Source: Tieghemiomyces parasiticus (lineage: Eukaryota; Kickxellomycota; Dimargaritomycetes; Dimargaritales; Dimargaritaceae). Taken from it: a DNA stretch of 56,970 nt. Both the position numbers and the translations under genes were made by a program. Below are positions 32,212 through 42,912 of the stretch, piece by piece (the first letter of the stretch is position 1; the number at the start of each line of letters is the position of its first letter). The stretch covers positions 8,054-65,023 of the forward strand of contig JANBPT010000155.1 of NCBI GenBank assembly GCA_027575765.1. The letters run 5' to 3'. Below the pieces are notes generated by a model. The model was not told the origin of the DNA. It did not search any database and saw only the letters and a list, made by a program, of their open reading frames with translations.

Positions 32212-34043
32212 ATGTTTCCTACCGGCCTACTCTGGCTGAGTCTTGGCTCGTTCCTTTTCGTCCCGGGCTACAGCAAGTATCCGAACCAGGCCACTGTGGA
32301 CGGGCATTTTAACCCCGACTTTCAACTTTCCCATAGCTACGACTATTGTCACCCCGACACACCCGACTCGGCAACCTACGAGCCTGTGGTAAGTATGGAA
32401 GCTACTGAACACATGGCGTAGTGTGGGCAGTAGACATACCGGGGGTAGGACTGGCAGCGGCAGCAGGACATAGTCCCCCTCCTCCGCTCCACAGTCGGCT
32501 GCATGCTTGTCAATGCCCTAGTGCCATAGTAACCTTGCGGTCTGGCCCATGTCCATACCATCTACCGGTTTTGCGGTCTTTGGCGACGGGGCTTTAACCT
32601 TTGCTCCTAGCCCTAATACGCTCTGCGCCGTTAACCCACCCTCCCCCCTACCGTGCTGGCCTCACATACCAGCCTGGGGCCAGTCTCAGCCACGTCCAGA
32701 TTGTTATTCGCCACGGCGACCGGGCACCCATTGTCAAGTCGCCCCGGGATCGTTCAGTGTGGGACTGTGGCCCGCGCCGCGAGCTTCGCTACTATAGCGG
32801 TGGTAATGAATTTGATCCCTATCGTAACACCACCGGGGAGAGATCTAACCTGGGGCCTCTATCCGACACACCGAAACTTGAGCATGTCACCTATAGCCCT
32901 CCCACTTCACCCTTCCGTGACTTCGTGTTTGCTGGCACCTGTGAACCCGGTGAGCTCACCGAGCTCGGGCAGGCCCAGCACCGTTTCCTGGGTCGTCAGC
33001 TGCGGGCCATCTACGTCGATAAGTTGGGGCTCCTGCCAGTTCGACTGGAGGAACGGTCTTCAGCGGCACCTCCGCGTTCGGATTCACCATACCACGCCAA
33101 TGGCGACGTACCCATCTTCATCCGCAGCACCACTTTATGGCGCACCCGGGTGTCCGCCCAGAGTTTGATCGACGGCCTGTACCCAGCTGACCGGCGCGCA
33201 CCGGGGGTCCATCTACGCCATATTGTGTACCCTCTCGAGGCCGAGACCATGATTGGCCAGGCCATTCAGTGCCCGACCTATTCGGCCTTACTCAATACCA
33301 TGCGTGCCTCGCCCGTCTACCAGGAATACTTGGACAGCCGACGGGACATCCAGACGCTTTATGATAAACTACTAGGCACGGCTGGATTAAAGGAATTCAA
33401 GGATAAGTTCACCAGTAACGTTGACGTAGCCATGTCCCGCTTCTGTCACCAGAGTACCCGTCCAGACTACGTGGATTACGACTCGGACGACCCGGCAGCT
33501 TTGCTCCTGACCGACTGGGTGACCAACGACCTGGCTCGTCGAACCATCACCCTCGGTAGCTGGGAGTATGTCTATTTTCGCCGAGACCATTCTCTAGCCG
33601 ACCAGTACAGCCGCCTCGGCCTAGGCTGGTTTATCCAGGAACTAGCGGCGCGCTGGGACCTGTTCCGGGACGCCGACATCCGGGCTTCACACGCCACCGT
33701 AGACCAGACCCCGCTGATGCCGAATCCCCCTGTGACCGTCACTAAAGAGCCCGTCTTGGAACTCTACTCGGGCCACGACGAAACCCTCGCTTTCCTCTCG
33801 GCCATACTAGGCCAGCACGACATGGCGTGGCCGTCCTACGCCAGCCAGATCATTATAGAGTTCTGGACCCCGCACGACCGTTCTGAGGAGATGCTGGTGC
33901 GAGTACTGTACAACGGCCGGATCGTACAGTCCAACAAGTGCGACTTTAGCCGCTGTCCGTACTCACAGTTCCGTCGCCTCATGGCACTCTACATCCCTCG
34001 CTCCTACGACGAGTGTTTGGTGCCTGATCCGTCCCATCCGTGA
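32212..34043 (+). CDS. Secreted histidine acid phosphatase
   Basis: Branch-2 histidine phosphatase that hydrolyses phosphomonoesters through a phosphohistidine. Two exons, phase 0: 32212-32388 and 32673-34043; 515 aa. Exon 1 encodes the signal peptide (LLWLSLGSFLFVPG core) and YDYCHPDTPD. Exon 2 starts PGASLSHVQIVIRHGDRAP, holding the RHGxRxP nucleophile motif. Then come IFIRSTTLWRTRVSAQSLI and GLYP, typical of lysosomal/2-phosphoxylose-phosphatase-like members, and the proton donor HD in LYSGHDETLAF. Intron donor GTAAGT, acceptor CATACCAG. Length is within the family range. Several cysteines in the C-terminal part suggest an extracellular enzyme; no membrane anchor is visible. Confidence 0.92.
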
Positions 34044-34497
34044 CACGAACTCCCCCGCACTGCTTGGCCCACTATTAAAGATTAAGATTTGCTGATTATT
34101 TTGACAGGGGAGGACGACGACCCACGTTGGCTTGGTCATCTAAAAATAAACGAGGGTTGGCCTCGTACTAATCGACGCGGTAGTCCTGCTACACTCACTG
34201 GATAATGAAAGCTGGCCTGGCTCATTCGCCTCTACACACTACTTCATGCGGGTGGGCTTACTCGAACTGTAATTAATTTCGTCTCTTACCCAAGGCTGAG
34301 CTGGCCGATACTCTATATGGGTGGGTCGATCGTCCGGAATACAGATTTTTATTTCGCGGATTAACTAGTCAATGTACAAACGGGGAGGGTACGATAATAT
34401 GGATGAGGGTAAGTGAGTGAGGGAAGCGGATAACGTGGCGAGTGGCATGGGTGTGGAGAGCGCATGCCGCGAGGGGGGTAGATCTGATATATCACCA

Positions 34498-34647
34498 TCA
34501 GGCATAGGCGACGGCAGCGGTATCCTGAAGCGTGAGGGTGGAGTCGTTGGCGATGTCCGGTTGCGGAATGGGGGCGGGTGGGGCAGCTGACCAGGTGTCG
34601 GTCAGCAGGGTTTGTACGACGATGAAGCAAGGTAGGAACCCGTTCAT
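34498..34647 (-). CDS. Possible 49-aa secreted peptide
   Basis: ATG at 34647 gives 49 residues: a classic short signal peptide (FLPCFIVVQTLL, cleavage near TWSAA), then a Pro-rich start (PPAPIPQPD) and a small polar tail rich in Thr and Ala. It is too short to be found by length-based gene calling. A TATATAAA element lies about 330 nt upstream on the same strand (34974-34981). It might also be the first exon of a longer gene. No homologue recognised. Confidence 0.35.
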   Translation of the reverse strand: MNGFLPCFIVVQTLLTDTWSAAPPAPIPQPDIANDSTLTLQDTAAVAYA

Positions 34648-36373
34648 GGCGGATCGTGGACAGCGGAAAGCCGGTGGGGGGAGAGATAAGTGGGGTAACG
34701 TGAGCGGCCGGAACGCACAGGGTGTGGGATCAGGTCAGAAGGGGGCTGCTGATGTTGAGCCGTGGACGATGTATTACTGGTAGTTCAAAACAGTAAGGTC
34801 TGGGGGGGATGTGACAGGACAGGCTTGACGATAACAATGGGCTTAAACGGACTGATAGCACTAGAGGTGGTAATAAAAGAGTATAGGGTAGGCGATATGG
34901 GTTCGGTCAGTGGTCATAGATGAAGAAGCGCGAAACAGTGGTGGTAGAGCATGGGGCGGTAGAAATCTGGTGCTTTATATAACAATTTTTTCATCATCGG
35001 GCCGCAGCGTCAAATAGGGGCAGATCCCCACCCCCTCCCCCAATATTCTACACTGCTGGGTTAAAGTTGGTAATCGAGCCCCCCCCCACTCTGCGGTCCA
35101 CCCTGCCTCCCCCAATGTATCCAGGGCGGGTAAAAAATATACTGAGTACCTTGATTTTCTACCAATACCCCACGCCCACGGTCCCGTGCCTTCATCACCT
35201 CTGGCTACTTCAGCAAGCGCGCACCGAATCCGGATATTTACCCCGAACAGGTGGAGCTGTCTAGCCTCTTGTTGGTCTCACAGTCGGCATTTAGCGGACC
35301 ATCACGAGACTTGGTGGGGAGGGACTGCACGTTGTCTCATTCGGACGATTAGACCAGTTTCTAGCCACCTCCTTCTCTTCGCTGCTAGAGCACTCCTATT
35401 CACCTATTCATCGTGTGTAACCAACCAACAGGATCGTTATGGCCCAATATGGACTCGTCAGAGGCTGTGGAGTTTAGAAGGTCCTTGGTTGGGTACGAGC
35501 TAAGGAGCAAGAGTAAAATAAGCGGTATCACGTATAAAGAGAAAGAGCGAGAGGGAAGGGGGAAAAACTATGAAAACTAGAGACATTGAGGGGCAACAGA
35601 AGGCGCTGCCCTGCCCCACCTACGTCCAAAATTGTCCTCACCATCTGCAGATGTACCTTCGGGGACTACCTGTGAAGGCATTGTACAGTACAGCCAGTGT
35701 ATTAGGAAATCAACCTTGGCCAGCAATCCACCGCCCATGGCACCGCCCCAGAACCGCTCCTTCGTCACCGGAGCGTACCTCTCGGACGGTTACGCGTAGG
35801 AACCCTGAACAACCAAGGTGGAGCATTCTGTCTTTCCACGCGCCCTCAGGTCGTTTCTTGGGGTATCGAAAATGCGACCCCCTCCTCATAGCCACCTTAA
35901 AAGGGGGCTCATAGCGGCGCAGGTTTTCAGTTGGGAACGACAGGCTGGGAAGGGTGGCTCACGGTTATCACATAAATGTAACCACTTCCAAGTTTGAAGT
36001 TTATAGGCGTGACCCCTGCCTACCACCACCGCGCTAACCTAAGTTGAAAGCAAAAGTTGTCGAGGTCAGCTGTCGTGCCGATGGGGAGAGATTCACAGGG
36101 ATTTTATCTAGAGTAAAAACACACCTCCAACCTGAACAAAAACAAAATAAGCACACAGACAACCCCGCGCTTCAGGAGTCGAAACATAATGGGGCAGGGA
36201 GGGATAAAGCAGGGGGGGGGTGGGGAAAGGGTCATGCTAGCGTATTTCGAAAGCACACAGACCATTTGTCTCTCTCAACGTCGACTAGACAAGGGCCTCA
36301 TGACCTTTCCTAGTAGGGAAATGCGGCACCGTCTACGTTGGTGAAGCCGCGGGACTAGTCTTCGGAATTTTCT
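34648..36373. other. Gene-sparse interval
   Basis: Mixed-composition sequence between the 49-aa ORF and the Lon stop codon. The plus-strand frame at 35570-35914 (114 aa) and minus frames opposite it lack domains or signal peptides. No gene is supported. Confidence 0.4.
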
Positions 36374-39300
36374 CTATGGCGACGTCTTCCAGCTGGCCGC
36401 ATCCACGAGTCCAAGCAGCGGGGGCAACTGGTGGTACCAATCAATGGGTACGCCCTCAACACCCTCCTTAATGTAGTCCTCCAGTTCCTCCCAGTCGGGG
36501 GCGTTGGCGGCCGGGAAAAAGATGCGAGTGATACCGCTGCGTTTGGCCGCGATGGTCTTCTCCTTCAGCCCCCCAATCTTGAGGACCTTACCCGTCAGGG
36601 TGATCTCGCCGGTCATGGACACGGTGGGTGGTACGGACTTGCCCAGGGCCAGCGACAGCAGCGCCGTGGTCATGGTGATACCGGCCGATGGCCCGTCCTT
36701 CGGGGTGGCGCCCTCCGGAACGTGCAGGTGGATGTTGTGGTCGGCAAAGAACTGGTTACCGGGGAACCGTGTGTCCACCAGGCTGCGCACGAAGGTGTAC
36801 GCGATGGTGGTCGATTCCTTCATCACATCGCCTAGCTGGCCCGTCTTAGCCAAATGACCCGAGCCTCCCGTGGATGCCGATTCACCGTCGTCCTCACCGC
36901 TGCGCGGGCGGCGGCGTCGAACGACGCTTTCCACTACGGACTCAATGTACAGCACTGACCCGCCCATGCTGGTCCAGGCCAGGCCCATGACCACGCCCGG
37001 TGGAGTGGTCTCGTAGAGGCGGTCGGACGTGAACACCGGGGGGCCCACGAAATCTTTAAGGTTGTCCGGGGTCACCGTCAGGGCGTACCCCTCCGGCACG
37101 GTTAGGGGCTCCTGCGCCTCCCGGCTGGGGGGTGCGTCGGTACCCTCGGCAGCGGTGGTCTGCTCCAGGTCGCGCCGGTCGGCGGCCTCGCCCACCTCCT
37201 CCGCGATCCGTAGGGCCGCCTTGCGGTAGATCTTATCGACGTGCTTCTTGAGGTTGCGCACCCCAGACTCCCGGCAGTAGGCCCGAATTAGGGCGGCCAC
37301 CGCCTCGGGCTCGAGTTGGACATTGGTCTTATCCAGCCCGTTGGCCTTGCGGGCGGCCGGGACGAGGTAACGTTCGGCAATGGCCACCTTCTCCTCGGCC
37401 ACGTAACCTGAGAGCTGAATCACTTCCATCCGGTCGAGTAGGGGCCCTGGAATGGTGTCAAGCACATTGGCCGTGCACACAAAGAGCACCTTGGACAGGT
37501 CCACGGGCACATCCATGTAGTGGTCCAGGAAGGACCCGTTCTGCTCGGGGTCGAGCAGTTCTAGGAGGGCCGACGCCGGGTCGCCCTGGTGGCCGCGGCC
37601 CAACTTGTCAATCTCGTCAATCAGCACCAAGGGGTTCTCGGTCTGGACCTTCTTGAGCGCCTGGATGACCTTACCGGGCATGGCCCCCACGTAGGTGCGG
37701 CGGTGACCCTTAATCTCGGCCACGTCGGTCAGGCCACCCACGCTGAATCGGTAGAAGGACCGGGACAGGGCGCGCGCGACGGACTTGCCCACCGAGGTCT
37801 TTCCCACGCCGGGCGGACCCACCAAGCACAGGATTTTGCCCTCGACCGTGCCGCGCAGCTTACCCACAGCGATAAATTCGAGGATGCGACTCTTGACATC
37901 CTTGAGGCCGTAGTGGTCCTCGTCCAGTACCTGACGAGCGTGCAGCAGGTTGTAGTTCTCGGGCGAGCGCTGGCCCCACGGCACCTGGGTCAGCCAGTCT
38001 AGGTAGTTGCGCGTCACGTTGAATTCGGAAGCAGCCGTCTCCAGGTGCTGCAGCTTGGCCAGCTCCTCGTCAAAGATCTTGCGTACCTCCTCGGGCATCG
38101 CCAGCTTGCCGGCCTTCTCCTTGAACGTCTCAACTAGCTTATCCTTACCGTCCGACTCAATACCCAGTTCCTTCTTGATACCCTTGAGCTGTTCCATGAG
38201 GTAGTATTCGCGCTGGCGCTTGGCGATCTTGGCGTCAACGTCCTTGCTGATCTTGTTCTGCAGGTTCGCGTTCACAAGTTCCTTCTTAAGTACGACCAGG
38301 GCCTTTTGCAGCCGCTCCTCGATAACCAGGCTCTCCAGGATGGCCTGCATTTCCTCGGGCTCACCGGCCGATACCGCGGCGGCAAAGTCGGCTAGCTTCG
38401 CCGGCTCCTCGAACACGTTGCCCGCTGCCTGCGACATGGAGAAGTTGGCGATCTGGTCCCGGAATAGGGCGTTGAGACCGGCGATGTCCTTGAACACCGA
38501 CACGATTTCGGAGGTAACGGCGCGCACGATCTGGTTGCGCTTGCTGTGGGGCTCGTCGTGTAGATTCTCCACGCGCACCACCGACACGTCGTACTCGGTC
38601 AGGAAAGTACTGGGATAGTAGACGGTGGCCGGGGCCTCCGCGGCTGAGGTGTCGCCGCTGGTGCTAGCGGATTTGGTGGTCGTGTCGGCGGCGGGTAACA
38701 CCTCCTGGGTAGGTTCAACCTCGTCGCGTGTGCCCTTGCGTTTGGTCTCTTTCTCTTCGGTCGGCTCCTGAGCGGATGGACGGGTCACGAGGTCTTGGAT
38801 TCGGATACGACGGTGTGGGTAGAGCACAGCGGTGAGCGAAGAATCATCCTGGTTGGATGGGAAAACGCTGGTGATCTGGGCGAACACGCCTACGCGGTGA
38901 ACTTGGTCGAGATTCGTAATCACGTCAACGTCCTCGTCGTCATTCTTGAGGAGGAAGGCCCCCACGTAGGGCTGACCACGCTTCATGAGTTCCTTAATGG
39001 CCGCGGTGACCTCGGGGTTCTTAATGACCACGGCCTTGTAGAATCCCGGGAACAGCGGGCGTCGGGCGATGGGCAACGCCAAGACTTGCGGATATTCCTC
39101 GGGCACGGACGGCTTGGCGAGACTGTTCTCGAGTACGTCCACCACCCGGCGGATGGCCTCAAACGGATGGTCGCCGTCTTTACCGTCCTTCCCGGACTTG
39201 CCGTTTCCGTCGCCCCCGGTCGAGGACCCGGAGGTCGATGAAGATGCGGGGGTAGATGAGGTAGCGTTCGCGTCGTCCGCCGGGGCGGGATCCGACTCAT

Positions 39301-39664
39301 TGGGCTCCGCCGGCGGCGGCGGTGGTTCGTCGGCGTCGTCCTTGTTTTTGGTCGCTACCGTTGACGTGGACAGGGCACGTCGGTGGAAGAGTAGAAGTAC
39401 GATCGGTGCCTCGGCAGCCGGGCGGACGGAAGTAGGAAGTAGAGTCGGGCGCACCAACTCAGGTAGCCGGGGTCCGCGTCGGCCGCGGGCGAATGGCAAA
39501 GCGGTCGTTAGACCGCGGGTGATTGTGGGTTGCAGAAAGGCGGCGGGGCGCTCCAGCCGGAGCAACGAGCGGGAACCGGCGGCATGGGCGCCCACCAGGC
39601 TGGCGAGGGGACCAGCCGGCCGCCGGGGGGCCGCCAGCAGCGAAGCAGTGGTGTGCCGTAGCAT
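36374..39664 (-). CDS. PIM1: Mitochondrial Lon protease (Pim1/LONP1 type)
   Basis: ATP-dependent matrix protease that degrades damaged or unassembled proteins and supports mtDNA maintenance. Single exon. I choose the ATG at 39664 (1096 aa) because it starts an Arg/Ala-rich presequence (MLRHTTASLLAAPRRPAG); the frame is open to an ATG at 39886, which would add 74 residues. Order: presequence and Ser/Gly/Asp-rich linker (to about 215), LON substrate-binding domain from about 230 (QVLALPIARRPLFPGFYKAV), coiled region, AAA+ module with Walker A GPPGVGKTS (about 613) and Walker B VLIDEIDKLG, sensor VLFVCTANVL, protease domain with Ser993 in PKDGPSAG and Lys1036 in GGLKEKTIAAKR. All catalytic parts are intact. 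Transcribed in the same direction as the helicase upstream. Confidence 0.95.
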   Translation of the reverse strand: MLRHTTASLLAAPRRPAGPLASLVGAHAAGSRSLLRLERPAAFLQPTITRGLTTALPFARGRRGPRLPELVRPTLLPTSVRPAAEAPIVLLLFHRRALSTSTVATKNKDDADEPPPPPAEPNESDPAPADDANATSSTPASSSTSGSSTGGDGNGKSGKDGKDGDHPFEAIRRVVDVLENSLAKPSVPEEYPQVLALPIARRPLFPGFYKAVVIKNPEVTAAIKELMKRGQPYVGAFLLKNDDEDVDVITNLDQVHRVGVFAQITSVFPSNQDDSSLTAVLYPHRRIRIQDLVTRPSAQEPTEEKETKRKGTRDEVEPTQEVLPAADTTTKSASTSGDTSAAEAPATVYYPSTFLTEYDVSVVRVENLHDEPHSKRNQIVRAVTSEIVSVFKDIAGLNALFRDQIANFSMSQAAGNVFEEPAKLADFAAAVSAGEPEEMQAILESLVIEERLQKALVVLKKELVNANLQNKISKDVDAKIAKRQREYYLMEQLKGIKKELGIESDGKDKLVETFKEKAGKLAMPEEVRKIFDEELAKLQHLETAASEFNVTRNYLDWLTQVPWGQRSPENYNLLHARQVLDEDHYGLKDVKSRILEFIAVGKLRGTVEGKILCLVGPPGVGKTSVGKSVARALSRSFYRFSVGGLTDVAEIKGHRRTYVGAMPGKVIQALKKVQTENPLVLIDEIDKLGRGHQGDPASALLELLDPEQNGSFLDHYMDVPVDLSKVLFVCTANVLDTIPGPLLDRMEVIQLSGYVAEEKVAIAERYLVPAARKANGLDKTNVQLEPEAVAALIRAYCRESGVRNLKKHVDKIYRKAALRIAEEVGEAADRRDLEQTTAAEGTDAPPSREAQEPLTVPEGYALTVTPDNLKDFVGPPVFTSDRLYETTPPGVVMGLAWTSMGGSVLYIESVVESVVRRRRPRSGEDDGESASTGGSGHLAKTGQLGDVMKESTTIAYTFVRSLVDTRFPGNQFFADHNIHLHVPEGATPKDGPSAGITMTTALLSLALGKSVPPTVSMTGEITLTGKVLKIGGLKEKTIAAKRSGITRIFFPAANAPDWEELEDYIKEGVEGVPIDWYHQLPPLLGLVDAASWKTSP

Positions 39665-40463
39665 GAAGTGGGTAGGAATGAAAGGGATGGGGGGCTCGAT
39701 AAGTAGAGAAGCGATGAGGTGGGCAGTGAATGAAGAATAATGTGACGATTGCAAGGCCAGGCTGAGGCGAAACCAGGTCGCTGCCGTGTGAAGGCGGTGT
39801 GGATAGAGTCGTTTGCCAGAGGTGGGTGGGGGTAAAGTGCACAGGTTTCGGAAGAAGGGAAGGGGGCGTATTAGGTAGAACCGCACGAGGGGAGACGGAA
39901 AGTGGTAGATGTTTGGTAGCGAAGGGAACGCCGCAGTTTGGGCCTGGGTATAGCTGCCCCGGGCTGGGCCACGGGTCCCCCACCTTGCGAGCCGGTTGCA
40001 ACCTCTAGTCGCGCCGCGTCAGCTCGTTCCTCGGCAATCCTGCCAGCCCTCCTCCGCCGGTTTGGACTGGACCCTTCCGATGAAGGGCCAGCACTGATAA
40101 TCACGTGTTGTGCACCAGTGCCCGATCGTAGCCGCAGCCGACCTTTCCATAACCTTCCCCGGGGCTCAGCCACGCAATGGTGGTAGGCCATCAGATAAGT
40201 TATCCAGGTGGTACGGGAAGGATGCGCAGTAGGATTGCCAGCTGCTGGCCACTGACCGAGGCGGTGTGGTGGCCCATGGGAGGACTACTAAACGGGAGGT
40301 TATCCGACGCTGGCCCTGGCAGTACCCGCGGATTCGCCAACTCCTCCTGAGAGCCCCTTGGAGTCCCATAGCAAGAGACGTATGATCCTGAAGAGAGTGG
40401 TGAAATGGGTTTATTGTTCTCACCAACTACCCACGCCACAGGGACGCGGAGCCCCTAGCGGGT
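39665..40463. other. Spacer between Lon and helicase genes
   Basis: About 800 nt holding the leader and promoter of the Lon gene and the 3' flank of the helicase. Open frames here have no conserved content. Confidence 0.5.
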
Positions 40464-42368
40464 CTATTCGACTAGCTCGTATGGCTGCGGCGTAATTCCC
40501 AGCTGGGCGTACATCGTCTGGGCCCGGTTCTCGGTCGAACCGCGGTCCTGTAGAAGGGCAAACACCTTTCCTGATCGCCCCATCCGACCCGTACGCCCGG
40601 CCATATGGATGAAGCTCTGGACGCTGGACGGGATGTCCACGATCAAGACGTGGGTGACGCCGGGAATGTCCAGCCCACGCGCCGTACGCTCACCAAGCAC
40701 CAGGATGCGGCCCTCGGGACCTGCCGGTGCCGCGTCGGGCGTAAAGGCCTGGGCCCGCACGCCCTCCTCGATGGCCAGCCGGTCGATGAAGGCCTGCGTG
40801 CTGAAGTCATTGTGGATGAAAACCAGGAGGGTGTCGTAGGTCTCATGGCGGCAGACCTCGGCTACCGCTTCGTAAACGCCCTCGCCGTACTCAATGACGC
40901 GTCGGCCGCGGACCCGTGGCGTGACCGGCGGGCCGTCCTCCGAACCGTCGACACTGGGTAGGGTCTCGTCTGCGTTGAGCGGCGCACTGTCATCTGGGGT
41001 GGGCAGGTCGGACATCACCTCGGGGTTAGGGTCGGATGCCTTCGGCTTCAGGTTACGAATCGACTCGTGGTTTAGGAGCAGACAGTGGTGGCGGAGGGTG
41101 GCCGGGGAGAACCCACTGGCCTGGCCGTCCAAGAAGATGGCTGCCCCATTGGTCCAGCCCTTGGCGTGGGTGATGAAGTAACGCAGATCCCGGTTGATTG
41201 TGGCCGAGTTGACTAGTAAGCGCGGGCGTTGAACCGGGGCAGGTAGAGCCGGGGCGTTGGGGGCTACGCGGGACGAGGGAGCTGTACGGCCCATGATCAG
41301 ATCGGTCAGCAGTTCAGCACCTTTGGGGTGCTTGCGGCGAATGTTACGCTGTCGCACAGGGGCGAAACGGCGGGGTAGTGAAAGGAGGTGGTCCACTTCG
41401 TCAAGTACCAGCCACCGCAGCCGATCCAGGCGGGGCCGCGCAGTCGCGGGGATCTCCTGCAGCCGCTGTGGGGTCGCAATCAGGAGCCAGGGCGTGGTGG
41501 TTGCGAGGACGCGCGCCTGAGCCTCGGGATCAGCGCCGCCGCGGTAGAGAACTTGGCATAGGGTGGCGTTTGTCACGATCCGGCCAGGCGCTGGAAGTTC
41601 CAGTCGATCGGCATCGACCCGCTCGGCCAACAGGTGGCGCTGACAGGCCTCGAGCAGTCGGTCGGCCCAGGCGGCAAATTGTAGTGCTAGTTCGGTGTTA
41701 GGCGCCAAAATCAGAGCAGACGGGTGGGGGAGGTTGCCCAGGCCGTTCGCCGCGGAGGATTTGTGGGTATCCTTCGCCTGGGCCTCCTGGTACAGGTTGA
41801 GAGCATCCACAAAGGCGTCGCCCAGGGCCCGCGACTCTGCAGGCTGGCTAGGGACGGTCGGTAAGATTTCAGGTTCGTCCTCCGTCGCCCGCAGCGATTT
41901 GAGATGCCGTTGGAGGTGGCCCTGCGTCAGCAGCATGTGTATGAGATAGAGCAGGATGGCAAATGACTTGCCCGTTCCGGTGTGAGCCCGTAGAACCAGG
42001 TCTTCAGATTGATCAAAGAGTTTACGTAGCAGGTGGCCCTGGAGTTCGGTGAGCTCGCGCACGGCGAATGTCTCAGCCACAGCGCGCACCAGGACGGGGT
42101 GGATATGCAGACTAGCAAAGGTGTTCACCTCAGGCTCGGGTGCTCGGGCGGTGGGTTTGGCTCGGGTCGGCCGAGGGGGTCGTGGCGGCCGTTCTGGCCG
42201 GATAAAAGGAGTTGGCAGCAGTTTGGCGGCGCGATCCCGGAACTTGGGAATGGGCGGTCCCCGCGTCGCCAAATTCCGGACCAGGGCCGGCCTCCAGGGT
42301 AACGTTCGCGACCAAGGTACCCGGACAGGCGGTAGCATGGTGGTACGGTGGGTGGCCCAAAAAGACAA
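40464..42368 (-). CDS. DEAD-box RNA helicase, probably mitochondrial (Mrh4-like)
   Basis: 634 aa, single exon. The N-terminus is Arg-rich without acidic residues (VPWSRTLPWRPALVRNLATR), a likely mitochondrial presequence; Met11 (42338) is an alternative start. SF2 helicase motifs: motif I AHTGTGKS (128-135, Ser instead of Thr), Ia APNTELALQ, II DEVD (323-326, a variant of DEAD), III SAT (388-390), V TARGLDIPG, VI HMAGRTGRMGR (588-598). An acidic insert (about 440-485) separates the two RecA lobes. Among fungal mitochondrial helicases Mrh4, which assembles the large mitoribosomal subunit, fits best, but Mrh4 versus another organellar DEAD-box protein cannot be settled by eye. Confidence 0.88.
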   Translation of the reverse strand: MSFWATHRTTMLPPVRVPWSRTLPWRPALVRNLATRGPPIPKFRDRAAKLLPTPFIRPERPPRPPRPTRAKPTARAPEPEVNTFASLHIHPVLVRAVAETFAVRELTELQGHLLRKLFDQSEDLVLRAHTGTGKSFAILLYLIHMLLTQGHLQRHLKSLRATEDEPEILPTVPSQPAESRALGDAFVDALNLYQEAQAKDTHKSSAANGLGNLPHPSALILAPNTELALQFAAWADRLLEACQRHLLAERVDADRLELPAPGRIVTNATLCQVLYRGGADPEAQARVLATTTPWLLIATPQRLQEIPATARPRLDRLRWLVLDEVDHLLSLPRRFAPVRQRNIRRKHPKGAELLTDLIMGRTAPSSRVAPNAPALPAPVQRPRLLVNSATINRDLRYFITHAKGWTNGAAIFLDGQASGFSPATLRHHCLLLNHESIRNLKPKASDPNPEVMSDLPTPDDSAPLNADETLPSVDGSEDGPPVTPRVRGRRVIEYGEGVYEAVAEVCRHETYDTLLVFIHNDFSTQAFIDRLAIEEGVRAQAFTPDAAPAGPEGRILVLGERTARGLDIPGVTHVLIVDIPSSVQSFIHMAGRTGRMGRSGKVFALLQDRGSTENRAQTMYAQLGITPQPYELVE

Positions 42369-42912
42369 AATATATGCAATTGGGGTATACGAGGGCAGAA
42401 GCGGTGTAGACTGGGTGACTAGGACAGACGGGAAGTGAAGAGCTTTTGGTAAGGCGGAATCGGCCCGTAGAATACATCCAGGGATTGCGTGTGTCGTGGC
42501 CTCCTGCTGGCATTATTTTTTCTTCTTCACAGCTCAATTTTCCATTAGAAAGCCACCCTCTCTCGCAAAGCGGGCCCACAAGAAAATCCACCAAGTGCGT
42601 GTTCCACACCCAAGCAGCCGCAACGTACTGTAGCTTACGAGCCCCCCTACCAGACTAAGCTCTTTTCCTAAACCTGAGCATCTATACAGGCGGTACCCTA
42701 TGCTTTGATCCTGAGCACCCTTCGGTGAACTGGCAGGGGCCTTACCACCTAAACGAGCTTGGCCACCTTCGGAGCCCGTAGCCGGCCAGCCACGGTTGAG
42801 ATATACTAGGCGAGACCCGCCCCTTCAACTCGCAAACCCGAGGCGCTCTATGTAATGTAGCCAGCACCGTTTGGTCGCCCTACCGTCTCGTCACGATAAT
42901 GATAAGCGTTGC
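42369..42912. other. Helicase upstream region
   Basis: Leader and promoter of the minus-strand helicase gene. No gene seen. Confidence 0.4.

Noticed and set aside
36374..39886. Lon start at 39886
   Set aside because: The 74 extra residues are open but unremarkable; the ATG at 39664 begins a better presequence. Kept only as an alternative.
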